Positions 47,101 through 58,000 of a stretch of DNA of 64,000 nt are shown piece by piece (within the stretch, counting starts at the first letter, position 1; every line of letters begins with the position of its first letter). The notes under the pieces were generated by a model that was not told the origin of the DNA, did no database searches, and saw only the letters and a list, made by a program, of their open reading frames with translations. The position numbers and the translations under genes were made by a program. The stretch is from Hoplostethus atlanticus (Eukaryota > Chordata > Actinopteri > Trachichthyiformes > Trachichthyidae): positions 8,277,001 to 8,341,000 of the forward strand of contig JAXDDX010000001.1 in the NCBI GenBank assembly GCA_034670405.1, read 5' to 3'.

Positions 47101-50100
47101 TAATTCAAAGCCTTTTGTATCTGTGTCATAATATCTGTAATATGACCATCTACCCTCCCCATTTCACACTCTCGCCCATGTATGTTTTTGTGGTGTGTTT
47201 GTGCCACCCTCTTTACTCTTCCAGATCCATATTGAAATTAACAGTAGCCGGTGTGTGTCTAATGGTGCGGCTGGTTGGGAACTTGTGAGTGCGGGCATGT
47301 GGTGTGTTAACATAGTCGTTCTAGTAGCCGTACAGTCGACAGGTGTGGGATGCAGATGGTGGCTGTTTGGTGTTTTGGTGTTCTCTATGATATTCAGTCT
47401 ACTCAGGTACTTTGTCTTGCAGGAGCTGACAGAAGAAGCAGTGGGTTCCCCTATCCCTGAGCCCAGGCAACGCTCCAGACTTTTGCGCTCCCACTCAGAG
47501 AGCTCTGATGAGCTGTCAGAACTGGACCTCTCCCATGGCAAGAAGGACGCCTTTGTCCTGGAGGTGTGTATGTATACAAAAGGAGATGTTTATATGTTGC
47601 TCATTACATTGACATGTTTAAAACTATTTAATATTTGATTGCTGTACGTTCTGTAGATCGATGACACAGATGCTGTGGAGGACATCCACTCCCTCCTCAC
47701 TGATGCCCCTATCCCTGCAGGTATGTGCCACCCTCTCCTTGGAAATGGCCCACTCCACAGCAACTATAGTACATCGTTACTAACTGCACTTGCTCAGTCA
47801 ATTATCTCCTGATCTGGTCAGTGCTGTAATTAATGCCATTGTTCCTCTATCCCATCGTCTGTCTCTCCCTCCCTGTTTCGTTTCCTTTTGTGTCCCCAGG
47901 CTTCTACAGCTGCAACACTGAGATCATGCCTGGGATTTACAACTGGACTTCAGGACTACAGGTTACTCCCCATAGCACAGTGTTGATTTCCTCACAGATG
48001 ATAATAAACCTTCTCATCATCACCTGTCATCTTTATCAAAATGTTTTTTCTTTTCTTCATTCTTTGTCTTTTTCCTCGTTAATTTCCCTCCTATTTTCTG
48101 TCGCTCTCTTCCAGATGTTTACATCGGTGCGGGTCTTTAGGCTGAGTAATGCCAATCTTACTAATCAAGGCCTGAACAAGATCTTCACTGACCTATGTGA
48201 GAATCTGCTAAAGGTAAGGAAACTCTTTTCTTCAACAAGTAAACGCTTGTCATATGCATATACATTTCCTGGTTAAGTATTTTAGCTATGTTGAAGAAAC
48301 ATTATTTTGTAACAGGCATGGTGGATAAGGGAAAGCTTTATACTCTTCATTCTCCCATACTCGTGTAATATTAGTTTAGTTTTGAATCTGTTCAGGACTT
48401 ACAAGTCTGCAATGCAATTTGTTTGTTACAGAGTTTGTACTTCAAGCTGCGTTCCATGATCCCCTGCTGTCTTTGTCATCTCAACTTCACTGTAGCAGTA
48501 CCAGAAGAGGAACTCATACAGGTGATAGTCATTATGAACACCCTACTGTGTTCTGTGATCTGATTTAGTGAAATGATATAGCAAACAAAGTGATAGTAAT
48601 AGCCCTAACGTCTTTCTCACTTTCCTCCACCCTCTACTGTATCTCTCTGCCTCCGTCCCTCCCAGGTTGCAGTGACAGCGGTTGCCATGAGTTTTGACAA
48701 GGACCAGACCCAGGAGAAGCCAGGAGACAAGGCCATCAGCAAAGGTTAATTTGGTTAAGACCTTAGGGCCCTAAACAGAGTGAATCATTCCAGAAAACAT
48801 CCCTTCTATTGTGAGTATGTGGTGATGCTGAAGCACTAATCTGTGTCTCCATCTTTCAGGAGGCAGTGAGAACGAAGAGCAGCTGCAATTTCCCTTGGAG
48901 CTGTGCGCAGAGTCATCGTCCTCCAACAATCAGCCATCGGCAAAAATCTCAGGTAGCCTTTAACCTCTTACCATTGCTCCCTCACCTCCTTTTCTGCCCT
49001 CTTTCACTAACTGGCAGTGCCCATCTCCTCCACTAACACCTCAGGTACAGTCTCTTTTCTCACCCCGGCTGCAAAAATCTTCCAAAATCAGCTGGTTATT
49101 GTACCTTCAGCAGGTAAATAAACGGTGATGTCTCCTAGTCCAGTGTATTATGTTTGTGTAGTGAATTTAGATAACAGTTTCATGTCGCCTAGATAAGACT
49201 AGATAAGACTAGATAAGACTTGCTACTGATGTGGCAGGAATGGATAGCTTACATCCTTCTACTCACATTACTTAGTACCTGAACATAGTAACTAGAGCAC
49301 CCTAGAAAGTGAAGACTATAGATAGAGCATCTTGATACATAGAACATTTGGATTTGGACCAAGGATAATAATTGATGTGTGGGGTAAAGGCAAGGGGTTG
49401 ATGGAGAACTCCCTTGCTTTCTTTCAAGTGCACCGGTAGATAATGGTCTGTGTGTGTTGACAGGTCTCCCAGAGAGTGCCAACGTCTCATCCAGAGGTAA
49501 GCTCCCCTCCTCGTCCTCTATCTCCCCCGGCCCCACCTCCCTGCTACCATGACTACTACACTGCCGTGTTTTGATTTCTCATCCTTTTGTCTCGGAGAGA
49601 GTTATCCTGCACCGCTCCCAAACCTCATCCTCTTCTGTTCTTCTTTTGTTTGTTTGTTTTTTGTTTTTTGTTGTTGTTGTTGTTGCTGCGTGGGCGTACA
49701 TGTGTGGGTATGTGTATGGTCCATCTGTGTGTGTGTGTGTGTGTGTATGGTCTGTGTGTCTGTGTGTGTGTGTGTGTGTTCTCTCCAGCTCCCTCCGTTG
49801 ATTACGGTTCCTTTGCAGACAGATGCAGCACCTGGCTAGAGCTGCTTAGGCTGAAAGCTCACACCATAAGACGAGGATCAGTTAAGACAAGTAGGAGGAC
49901 ACAGTCTCTAGCACACTCCGGTGATCATACCCACAAATACAGCACACAGTTTCATAAACAAACACACACACACGCTCGCATACATTCACACACCCCTCCA
50001 TGCATGCCGCTGGGGGGCAGAGCATCGTAAATCAAGCACCAGCTTATTAGCTAGAGTGTGAAAGTTGAAGCCCCGCCCCTCAGAGGGATCCACTATCAGC

Positions 50101-52288
50101 AGCTTGGCTCTGAAATCTTTTGTAGCCCCAGTGACCACGATGATGGCTAAGGTAGAAGCAAGTGATTTTCCTGCTCAGTGTCGAATCTCTCTCCCCTGGG
50201 GATTTGTGTAGGTCTGTAAGGGCTGGATGGGTTGCAACAATATGGAGAATTGCTGGAAGAACCCCTTCAATTTTTATCTGCCTTTGCATTAGTGGGTCAG
50301 CTTACCAGATTAGTTTGTGAAATGTGGAGTAGGATTTAAAATAGTGCAACCCTAAGAAACCCTTGATTCCCTCAACTCCCCTGTAATATTCCTTGGACAC
50401 CCTAAACTCAACATAGCGGCCATATTCCTGTGACCTATCCAGTTCTTAGAGTGCTATACAAATGCTAAAATAATTCACATCTGAATCCTACAACGTTGAT
50501 AACATACAGCTCAGTAAAGATCACGGCGGGGGAGGATGCTATTCTACAAGATCTGGTAATATTCCAGTCCTCTGTACAGTAAGTGAATCTAATGTGTCTG
50601 AATTGGCTCTGAAGGTTCCTGGTTTGATGGACGTAAGCAGCATCAGACAACCTTGCAGAAGGAGATGGAACATCTTTCACACTCTCGCTCTTTTACATGT
50701 GCCCAGCTGAGCTCACAGCTGTCTCTGTCCGTCTCCCATTTCCTAAGCCTCTCTCACAGACTTGAACAATATAAATATTCACCCACGCACTTCACCATGC
50801 CGCAAATACTGTATTCACACACGTAAACATACACAGCTGTGCCCAGGTCTGTCTGTCTGTCTGCAGACACTGTGTCGCTGTCTTGTCTGTCCGCCTTGAC
50901 TGCATGAGATGCATGGCAGCGCACGCTTTCCAAGTGATTATCTTGCCACCATGCCGCCACACTGCTGCATGTAAAGTCACAAGTGTATCTAATACACACA
51001 GAGACACATGTAAGCACACACACTCACTCACACTTGTGACTCTTGCTGTACACACACATTCACAGGGCTGCATTCCACACAGCACATTTCTTCCTGCTTC
51101 ATAGTTCATATCTGCTTTATTTTTTACCATTTTTGAATGTTTTCTGGTATCTCCATTCCCTCTTGTCTTTTTCCCCCTCTTCTTCCTTTTCTTTTCTCAT
51201 TTTCCTTCTTTTGGACCTCCTCCCTGCTCTGTCTGCGTCTGTAGTCTCATCATCGGAGCGCTGCAGTCCGCTGCCCGAGGGTCGTTCCCGCTCGCTACGC
51301 TCCAACCACTCGTTTGGGAGCAGTTCTGTCACCGTGGTGAAGATGACGCCGCTCTCCTTCCTCCCTGGGACACGCATCGTTAAATACCTTGGGATCATCA
51401 ACATGTTCTTCATCAGAGAGACGACATCACTACGGGAGGTAGGAGCAATATGGGTGCAAAAACAGAGCACATACAGTTTGTCTTTGAAAGTTTTGAAAAT
51501 TTGTGAAGAATTACCTGCATTCCTGCATAAATGGATCCTAAAATATGGTATGATCTAAGTCATGGAGTAAGTAAAGTCCTGTCATATAAAACCTCACAAA
51601 GTTTGGTTACCAACAGAGTCTGCTCTCCAAAAAAAGAGGAATATGCCACGGTCAAAAGAAATTTCAAAGGACCTGTGAAATTTAGAAAATTGTGTCCATC
51701 TTGAAATTGTGTCCATCTTCTAGATCAGACCATATATTAGGAGACATTTTTACAGGAAACTTAAACTTCACAAACTTTTTCTCACAGGCCTCAGGATCAT
51801 CTTATGAAGGACATATCTGAATGTGTGTGTCTGTCTGCCTTCTGCAGGAGGGTGGTGTGAGTGGTTTCCTCCATTCCTTCATAGCAGAGGTGTTTGCCAT
51901 GGTTCGAGCCCATGTAGCAGCTCTGGGTGGCAATGCAGTGGTTTCCTATAGCATGAAAGAATGTGTGTTCATGGAAAATCCAAACAAGAACCAGGTACAC
52001 ACGCATGCATGCGCACACACAAACATACATTTTCATCTTAAATGTATACATGTTATGTCACTTTCACTTTGAAAGTAGGTAGATCCATTGGCAACTTCAT
52101 GTTATCAGGTTCCTCAGACCTGAAAGATGGTAGTCTCTTACCTGTCTTTGTTCCTCTTTCAGGCTCAGTGTCTCATTAATGTCAGTGGTGATGCCGTCAT
52201 CTTAATCAGGGATACGGACCAGGAGGCCACACCCCCTCTGATGAACAGCGGACAGACCTGCAGTAGCGGAACAGATGGGACTACATGA
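30695..52288 (+). CDS. c2cd5: C2 domain-containing protein 5 (CDP138)
   Basis: In mammals this Ca2+- and phospholipid-binding AKT2 substrate helps insert GLUT4 vesicles into the plasma membrane. Core exons: 30695-30784, 30953-31039, 31191-31362, 31458-31553, 31996-32151, 32288-32525, 35213-35364, 38826-38914, 40935-41043, 44581-44695, 44854-44952, 45076-45187, 45299-45378, 45721-45907, 45996-46160, 47423-47563, 47657-47720, 47900-47961, 48115-48213, 48432-48521, 48666-48744, 48860-48952, 51245-51438, 51848-51994, 52163-52288. They join in frame to about 1013 aa (human about 1000). The C2 domain is residues 1-115 or so ([35 protein letters not shown]). The AKT-type site RQRLIS falls at Ser197, the position known in human. 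Repeated modules end in [18 protein letters not shown] and [11 protein letters not shown] Cys pair set (CGFCH...YCYHCRRQK) looks like a zinc ribbon. Several optional exons are listed separately. Confidence 0.95.
32266..32283 (+). repeat. Poly-C run serving as polypyrimidine tract
   Basis: Eighteen consecutive C bases end five bases before the acceptor of the c2cd5 exon at 32288. Its length may vary between individuals or be a sequencing error. Confidence 0.85.
34432..34547 (+). other. Candidate alternative c2cd5 exon (mutually exclusive type)
   Basis: The 116-bp stretch has an acceptor (ttggcccag) and a donor (g|gtacgc). It accepts phase 2 and leaves phase 1, exactly as the core exon at 35213-35364 does, and is open in the c2cd5 frame. 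It encodes Ser/Thr-rich sequence including [16 protein letters not shown]. Including both exons breaks the frame: a stop follows within the 35213 exon. Confidence 0.6.
35051..35149 (+). other. Possible c2cd5 cassette exon, 99 bp
   Basis: Acceptor ttctgcag, donor agagg|gtgagg, phase 1 in and out, open for 33 codons rich in Thr, Pro and His. Low-complexity coding content makes this weaker than the others. It would fit only downstream of the 34432 exon, in the phase it leaves. Confidence 0.3.
36087..36698. mobile_element. MITE-like element with short terminal inverted repeats
   Basis: The left end cggccataattac (36088-36100) and the right end gtaattatggcgg (36685-36697) are inverted copies with one mismatch. 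The interior is very AT-rich with many (aata)n units and a long internal near-palindrome around 36570-36660. No coding capacity. It lies in a c2cd5 intron. Confidence 0.6.
36921..37139 (+). other. Candidate c2cd5 cassette exon, 73 codons
   Basis: A strong acceptor (ctgctggacag) and a donor ccg|gtatag bracket 219 bp that is open in phase 1-1. It would insert 73 residues between the core exons at 35213 and 38826 without changing the frame. The translation is Pro/Ser-rich and ends in [16 protein letters not shown], which looks like a genuine protein segment. Confidence 0.6.
37605..38640. mobile_element. Terminal-inverted-repeat DNA element, copy B
   Basis: Copy B is inverted relative to copy A at about 1975-3740. 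Its ends are atacccttttcacaatgaccc (37605) and gtgtgaaaggggtata (about 38623-38638). The left inner block (ggcgttggtctgaatgggtc, gttatcagacactgcgtga) and the right inner block (aacccaggacaatagtggtc, acacgtgtttcataacctg) match copy A in reverse. Its interior is different and carries a LINE fragment instead of a transposase. It lies in a c2cd5 intron. Confidence 0.65.
37950..38345 (-). pseudogene. LINE reverse transcriptase C-terminal fragment
   Basis: The minus-strand frame at 37962-38297 has [34 protein letters not shown] and [11 protein letters not shown], and ends in [10 protein letters not shown]. This is the well-known C-terminal part of fish non-LTR retrotransposon polyproteins. The N-terminal endonuclease and RT core are absent, so it is a 5'-truncated copy nested within TIR element B. 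Confidence 0.8.
39115..39150 (+). other. Candidate 36-bp c2cd5 microexon
   Basis: Acceptor gtgctactcag, consensus donor atg|gtatgt, phase 0-0, encoding [12 protein letters not shown]. It would insert 12 residues exactly between ...ALEQR (exon 38826) and EFPFFTL (exon 40935). Confidence 0.55.
42554..42607 (+). other. Candidate 54-bp c2cd5 cassette exon
   Basis: Acceptor gttctggcccag, donor cag|gtattt, phase 1-1, encoding [17 protein letters not shown] plus split codons. It would lengthen the loop between RIHNP and EPETRDAWW in the second repeated module. Confidence 0.5.
46867..46911 (+). other. Candidate 45-bp c2cd5 cassette exon
   Basis: A pyrimidine-rich tract (cttatccctcttgtctctccc) precedes an acceptor attaaag. 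The 15 codons [15 protein letters not shown] end at a donor atg|gtactg, phase 0-0. GC-rich coding-like sequence in an AT-rich intron. It would be inserted after ...QINPP. Confidence 0.45.
47225..47284 (+). other. Candidate 60-bp c2cd5 cassette exon
   Basis: Acceptor tttactcttccag, consensus donor ctt|gtgagt, phase 0-0, 20 open codons starting [11 protein letters not shown]. It lies in the same intron as the 46867 candidate. Confidence 0.45.
49045..49113 (+). other. Candidate 69-bp c2cd5 cassette exon
   Basis: Acceptor aacacctcag, donor cag|gtaaat, phase 1-1, encoding [20 protein letters not shown] with split codons at both ends. Confidence 0.4.
49464..49496 (+). other. Candidate 33-bp c2cd5 exon
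   Basis: Acceptor gtgttgacag, consensus donor agag|gtaagc, phase 1-1, encoding [10 protein letters not shown] with split codons. It may be constitutive or optional; the frame is kept either way. Confidence 0.5.
49789..49890 (+). other. c2cd5 cassette exon, 34 codons
   Basis: Acceptor gttctctccag directly after a long (GT)n tract, donor aca|gtagga, phase 1-1. It encodes [20 protein letters not shown] and a basic [12 protein letters not shown] end. The amphipathic, non-repetitive sequence looks like a real conserved exon. Confidence 0.65.
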
Positions 52289-54085
52289 AACTGAAACACA
52301 GATCCTCACTCTCGCTACAGGACACACATTCTGTATGAACACACTCTTAGCTAGTCTAGCCGTCCAAATATGAGTGATTTATGTCTGCCTTCAAACTCTT
52401 AAGTTCCAAAGGTTAGAACACAAGTAATTTAGAACAAGTACACACATACAAAAAACATAGTCTGTTGTGGGTGAGGAGTGCAGGATGATTTTCTAGGTTT
52501 AAAGAAAGCATTTCTGCAGGAGTTACTGACACGGCTGTCTTGGTATTTGGTCATCTAAGAGTATTACGACAGCCAAATGACCCCTCTCCATCTAGCATTT
52601 GCCTATGTATTACAACTGTCCATACGAGGGGTCACAAAGCTACGTTGCCATCCCTTTGTCTGTGGGCTGTGTTTCATTCCACTGGTGATGCTTTAGGCAG
52701 CTATGACCACTCTGTCCATCCACAGACCACAGAGTCACTAAATGGCCATGCTAAAAGGGACACAATGGTAACATTATAAATGATTTTAAATCGGATTAGA
52801 TATTTCCTTAATTGTAGGCTCTGTTTTAGAGTGGCTTTTATAGATTTAAAGGTCAATCTGTCCATGTTGCCCATCTGTCGCCACACAATGACTTGTGTCC
52901 ATCACGTATTTTATATTTGCTTCACCACAGCCTGAGCCATTCCTTAAAATCAAAATCCACCCTAAAATGGAGTTTACAAAGCTGAAATCCAAAAGACTAA
53001 AACCAAATCAGTGATGCCATCTTGCTATTATTATTCTGACAGTGAATTGGTGGCCAACTTTGACAATATTTGTTTGAATACACCCAAATGAGATTTAACT
53101 GCTTTTAATACAAAGAATTTTGAATCAGAACATGTACGTATGTCCATGGATAATTGCCCTGGAAAGCCAAGTGTCCTATTTTAGGTGGAATTTTCCCTTA
53201 AGAACAGGCCTGCCAGCCATCATAGCACAGTCCAATAACTGTACTTGACAAATAACTTGTAGAAATTAGAATCTTTAATTGTCTTTGTCTTAAAATGGTA
53301 ACACCAAAATGGCATAACGTGTATGCCTTTATTCACTTGTCTGGATTGAGTGGGTGAATGTCGGGACGAGTCTAAGCAGAAGAGACATATGCACTCTTAG
53401 CCATGTAATGTTGCCTTTTTGGGTCTAGCACCAGGATATATCCTAGGGTCATGTCTTTCAGATAGTATAATTTTGACTGAATGAAAACTCTTGTAGATCT
53501 TAGTTATCTATTCACCCCTCTATAATAGCAGTTGTAGGTTGATGTTCCACCTGCAGCGTTAGGATCAGTTCCTCTTCTCAACTGTAACTTAAAACAGACT
53601 GGTAAAAAAACAAACAAAAGGGCACAGATCAGTGTCCAAGTTCACTTCCCTTTGCCAAGCTCCAGTACTGTTGCAATGGCACTCATGTCCTGCTGTATAC
53701 TACTGAACTGTCCAGCTCCAATATTCATGTCCAATGCTGGAAAAAAGACATCTTCAAATGTAGGTGCCACAAGAAACCATATTTGTGTAAATGTTCTCTA
53801 AAATCATATTTTAGTGTTTTTGTAACATAAAATTATATTGGTGAACTGCTCATTTTGCATGTGCAATGACGTCCTGATGTTTTGACTCATATTGTGTCAG
53901 GAGTAGTGGTACTCTGATCTATTATAGCAGTTTGTGATCCGTTTCCTATCTTTGTCTATAAAACTTGAATGTACATAATTAGACCCTGTTGCTTTCTGAC
54001 TAGCAGCATGCAGACCCACTTATTGCCATGATTCTGTATGGTTGCTTGTTAAGTCTTGCACAATAAACTCAGTCAAACCAACATG
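52289..54085 (+). other. c2cd5 3' UTR with poly(A) signal
   Basis: After the stop (52286-52288) there is no further splice-competent coding sequence. AATAAA at 54062-54067 is followed by a T-rich stretch at about 54092-54120, a plausible cleavage region. The UTR is about 1.8 kb. Confidence 0.65.
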
Positions 54086-54589
54086 CACCTATTCTTTTTG
54101 CTTCCTTTCCTTTTTTTTAATTTTACTATGTAGTTAGTTTTAAGATGCTTTCTAATCCATTCTTCTGATTGGCCTCCAGACTTTTGAAATAAATTAACAA
54201 AACTGCACATCACTTGAGGATTTTATTATTCCAGCAGTGGGCCCAATTTAAAGGAAAAGTCCTTCATCCTCTAGTCCCAACGGTCTAGATATCTGCTGCA
54301 ATTCACTTTCCATTGACTTGCATCTTGTGCCTGAGCGTGACCAATCTAATCAATCTAAAACTGATGATTAATCGGGATTGGAGTCTGAAGTATTCCTCCT
54401 TGAGTATTGGGAGTCCATGACCAAATGTTCGTCTTTCATGCAAGAAAATCCAAATCATGTAGAAAAGGTATTACTTGAATGAGGTGATATTACATTTTAC
54501 TCGCAGGTCAAGTTTAAACTACTTTAAGAAACAGAGGCGCTAATAAGCAATTCATTAAAATGTCCTTTAAAATAATGCCACTTTAATAT

Positions 54590-55084
54590 TGAAATTGGGT
54601 CGAAGCAACGCACGCGCACGCGTTCCAGGGTCGCGCAGAAGGGCGCCAGCGCAGTAGGATACACACTGAAGGAAGTAGCGCAAACGTTTGCACCAATTAG
54701 GTTTTATATGCATTGGCATTTAGCACCAGCCATACTGACTTTGGGAATCAACACCTTAACATTGTTCCCCATGGTCCACAAAAGTCGCCAGGGGGTCTCA
54801 AAAGTCCATAAATCGGCAAAAGTCTATAGAAAACGTCATCCACGTCGACAAACCCATTAAACACGTGAGCACTTTCAAGTGTTCGCTTTTAGTGCGACGG
54901 GTTTTGCTATAGTGAATGCAGCATAAACACAAACGAATCGAGCGACACCTTGAGGCCGTTCGGGCTAACTTAACATCATTCATGACTGTCAACAATCGCT
55001 ACTTCCCGTCCCGCTCCCAACGTCGTTGTCCTGCTGCAGGAAGAGCAAGTACAGCTGGGTCTCCGGTCAGAGCACGGCGCAGAC
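54590..55084 (+). promoter_or_regulatory. lmf2 CpG-rich promoter and 5' UTR
   Basis: A run of CpG-dense sequence (cgcacgcgcacgcg, gtcgcgcag, gggcgcc at 54610-54650) stands out from the AT-rich flank. An E-box-like cacgtg occurs at about 54863. There is no TATA box at a consistent place, as expected for a housekeeping ER gene. The exact start site is unknown. Confidence 0.45.
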
Positions 55085-58000
55085 ATGGGGCACATCATAC
55101 TGCCACGCCGCATGTTTCTCTGGTGCATGGCTGCCATCTACATGTTTGCTTTTGTTTCTCTCTACACGCAGATACCAGGTGAGTTGGATACCCCCCCCCC
55201 GCCCCTCTCCTGAGAGCTAGTCTGTTTTAGCGTGTTAGCATGTAACCTATGCTTTGCTGTAAAGTGCCTGGGACTTTCTGCAGGCTGCAGAGTTAGGAGT
55301 TAACCTGTTGCTGCTTACCATTTGCTTCCTTACTTTCGAAAGAGCTGCTGGAGGGAAGACGTTGCAGCTGTAAAACCAACATGCTATATATAGAGAGGGA
55401 GAGGCAACCACATCAAATAAAAATTTGCTGATCCTTACCCACCTGAGTCAGACAGCGCTCCAAAAACTATCAACGGCTAAAAGATGTCAGAATAGGATTT
55501 CCTCTTAGATGATGTGGTGCTCAGCAAGTCAAGCTGTGAAACTACAGACATTTCCACCTGGTCTATCTATGCTGGACAGGGAATGATCCCAGTTGCACAA
55601 ATGCATTACTGAAAACATGTGCCTATTATGTGTCCTTTTGTAGGTCTATACGGCAATGAGGGGCTGCTGCCTGCACGTTGGCAGCTGCGATACAGCGGTA
55701 TGCCTCTGTGGCAGCAGCTCCTGTCCTCTCCTACCCTGCTGTGGCTGGGACCTCAGCTCGGCCTGGACACGCACACCGCCATGGAGCTGCTGTGTCTGAT
55801 AGGGGCAGCGCTCAGCCTCGCTGCCACGCTGGTGGAGGCCCTCCGAGACAGCGTAGTGTTTTTCTGCCTCTGGGTGTTGTACCTGTCCTTGTACCAGGTG
55901 TGTTAGTGACTGGGGCCAATACATCCAATACCTCTATGATGGTCTCCGGCTCTCTCTGGTCTCACCCTCTGTGTCTGTTTCAGGTGGGGCAGGTCTTCCT
56001 CTACTTCCAGTGGTGAGTGCTGGGGAGGATATGACGGGGCAAGAAGATTGGTAGAGCGTTTGAATGATGTTCATTAATTAACACACTGGTACTATGAATA
56101 GTGGCTGGTTGAATGAGCCCAAGAGGGTTGGCAGGTAGCTGGTAGGTTTGTGTCATCATAGCAATGTTTGTCTCTGCTGCTGTGCAACAACAAACATGAC
56201 AAGAATGACAATACTGGTCTCCCATCCTCTGTCTTTTTCTTTGTCTCTCTCTTGCTTGCTTGCTGTTTCCCTCCTGTTGTTTCCTTTTTTATGCTTTCTA
56301 CTTGCTGCTATACAGGGACAACCTGCTCCTGGAGACAGGGTTCCTCTGTATCCTTGTTGCTCCGCTGACGTTACTCAGGGGGTCGCGAGGCGTCAGGGAG
56401 CATGATGGTGTGACCTTCTGGCTGCTCCGCTGGCTGCTCTTCAGGCTCATGTTTGCCTCTGGAGTGGTCAAACTCACATCTCGCTGTCCCACTTGGTGGG
56501 GCCTTACAGGTGCGTGTGTATATTATTTGTTATACCATGTTTCATTTTGTCTGTCAGGATATTAAGAGACAAATTGTGACACACAGGTTGCTTTCACTTG
56601 CACCATTTTGTGTCCCTTTTTAGAATTAAACCAAGTGCTTACTACTAGGAAGGATGGAAAACGATTCATGTACATTTTCATTCAAACGCAGCATTTATAT
56701 TGTGTGTTTAACAGCTCTGACATATCACTATGAGACCCAGTGTATCCCCACTCCCCTGGCCTGGTTTGCCCAGCACTTGCCAGTGTGGTGGCAGAAGCTA
56801 AGTGTGGTGGGGACCTACTTCATAGAGATTGCTGCTCCATTCCTCTTCTTTTGCCCACTGCGCAGGCTCCGACTTGGGGCCTTCTACTTGCAGGTTGGTG
56901 GAAATTTAGGTGCTTGATGGTGATCTTTTTAGATTTTACTTTGTTAACCAGCTGATCTTTATTTAGGTAAGAATAACGCCATTGTGTTTTGGAGTCACCC
57001 CTCCTTTTTGTAATTGGTGTCTCTAAATCCAGGATTAAACACTTATTCCATGTTATTCCAGGTTTTGACTTGTGTGTTAAGTTCAATTTGTTAAAACCTA
57101 GCTGGTTGGACGTGCTAGTTAATTGTTTCCCTGCACATTTTCTCTAAAATCCCGCCTGGTTGTGTGTATTGTGGAGGTGTTGACGTTTTTGTGTTTTGGG
57201 GTGTGTAGGTGGTACTGCAAGTCCTCATCCTCTTGTCTGGCAACTACAACTTCTTCAACCTGCTGACCTTGGCCCTCTGTCTGTCTCTACTGGATGACCA
57301 GCATGTACTCTTCTGGCTACGCAAGGCACCGAAAACCAACAACAATGGTAGGGTAAAGATAAATACTGTATATATACACGCAGAATGTTCAGCTATAGAG
57401 TGATATGGTCTAGCTAACTACCATATTGCTCAGCTACTGTGAGCCACTGAGCATACATCAGCATTCACTGAGCATTCACTGAGCATTCAGGTCTGAAAAA
57501 AGTCTGCAATTTTGAAATTGAATCCATATGAACCCTTCCTACTGACATATACACACAGTTGCCTGGGTCCCTGATGCCAATGCACCAGATGTAACATTTT
57601 GAAGTTGGGCCTAAATTGTTTGTCCATTCTGGTTTAGCGATCTGATGTGAGCACCTTCTTTACTGTCTCTGCTCTAACCAGGTTCCAGGCTGTGGTCGTG
57701 GCTGTGTTACCTGGTGGAGCTGGCAGTCTGGTCTCTTATGATCGTTGGAGCAGTCGTATGTTTCGACCTGCAGCTGGACAGGGGGAAGAAGAGCATCTCC
57801 TCCAGGACAGGTTGTGTGTGTGTGTGTGTGTGTGTAAGCAATTGTGTGTACATTCTGCAACATGTTTTCTGATTTTTATTTTTGTTTATTATTTTTTAAT
57901 ATACCATCCTGGCAGCGTTCACATACCACCAGTTTAACCAGTTCCTAAAGAGTGTCACTATCCCCTCTATCTGGATGGGGATCCTCTCTCTCACCTGGGA

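Noticed and set aside
49549-50030. Several ORFs rich in C, V and F around the c2cd5 49789 exon
   Set aside because: They arise from (GT)n reading as CVCVC; only the 49789-49890 part has proper splice signals.
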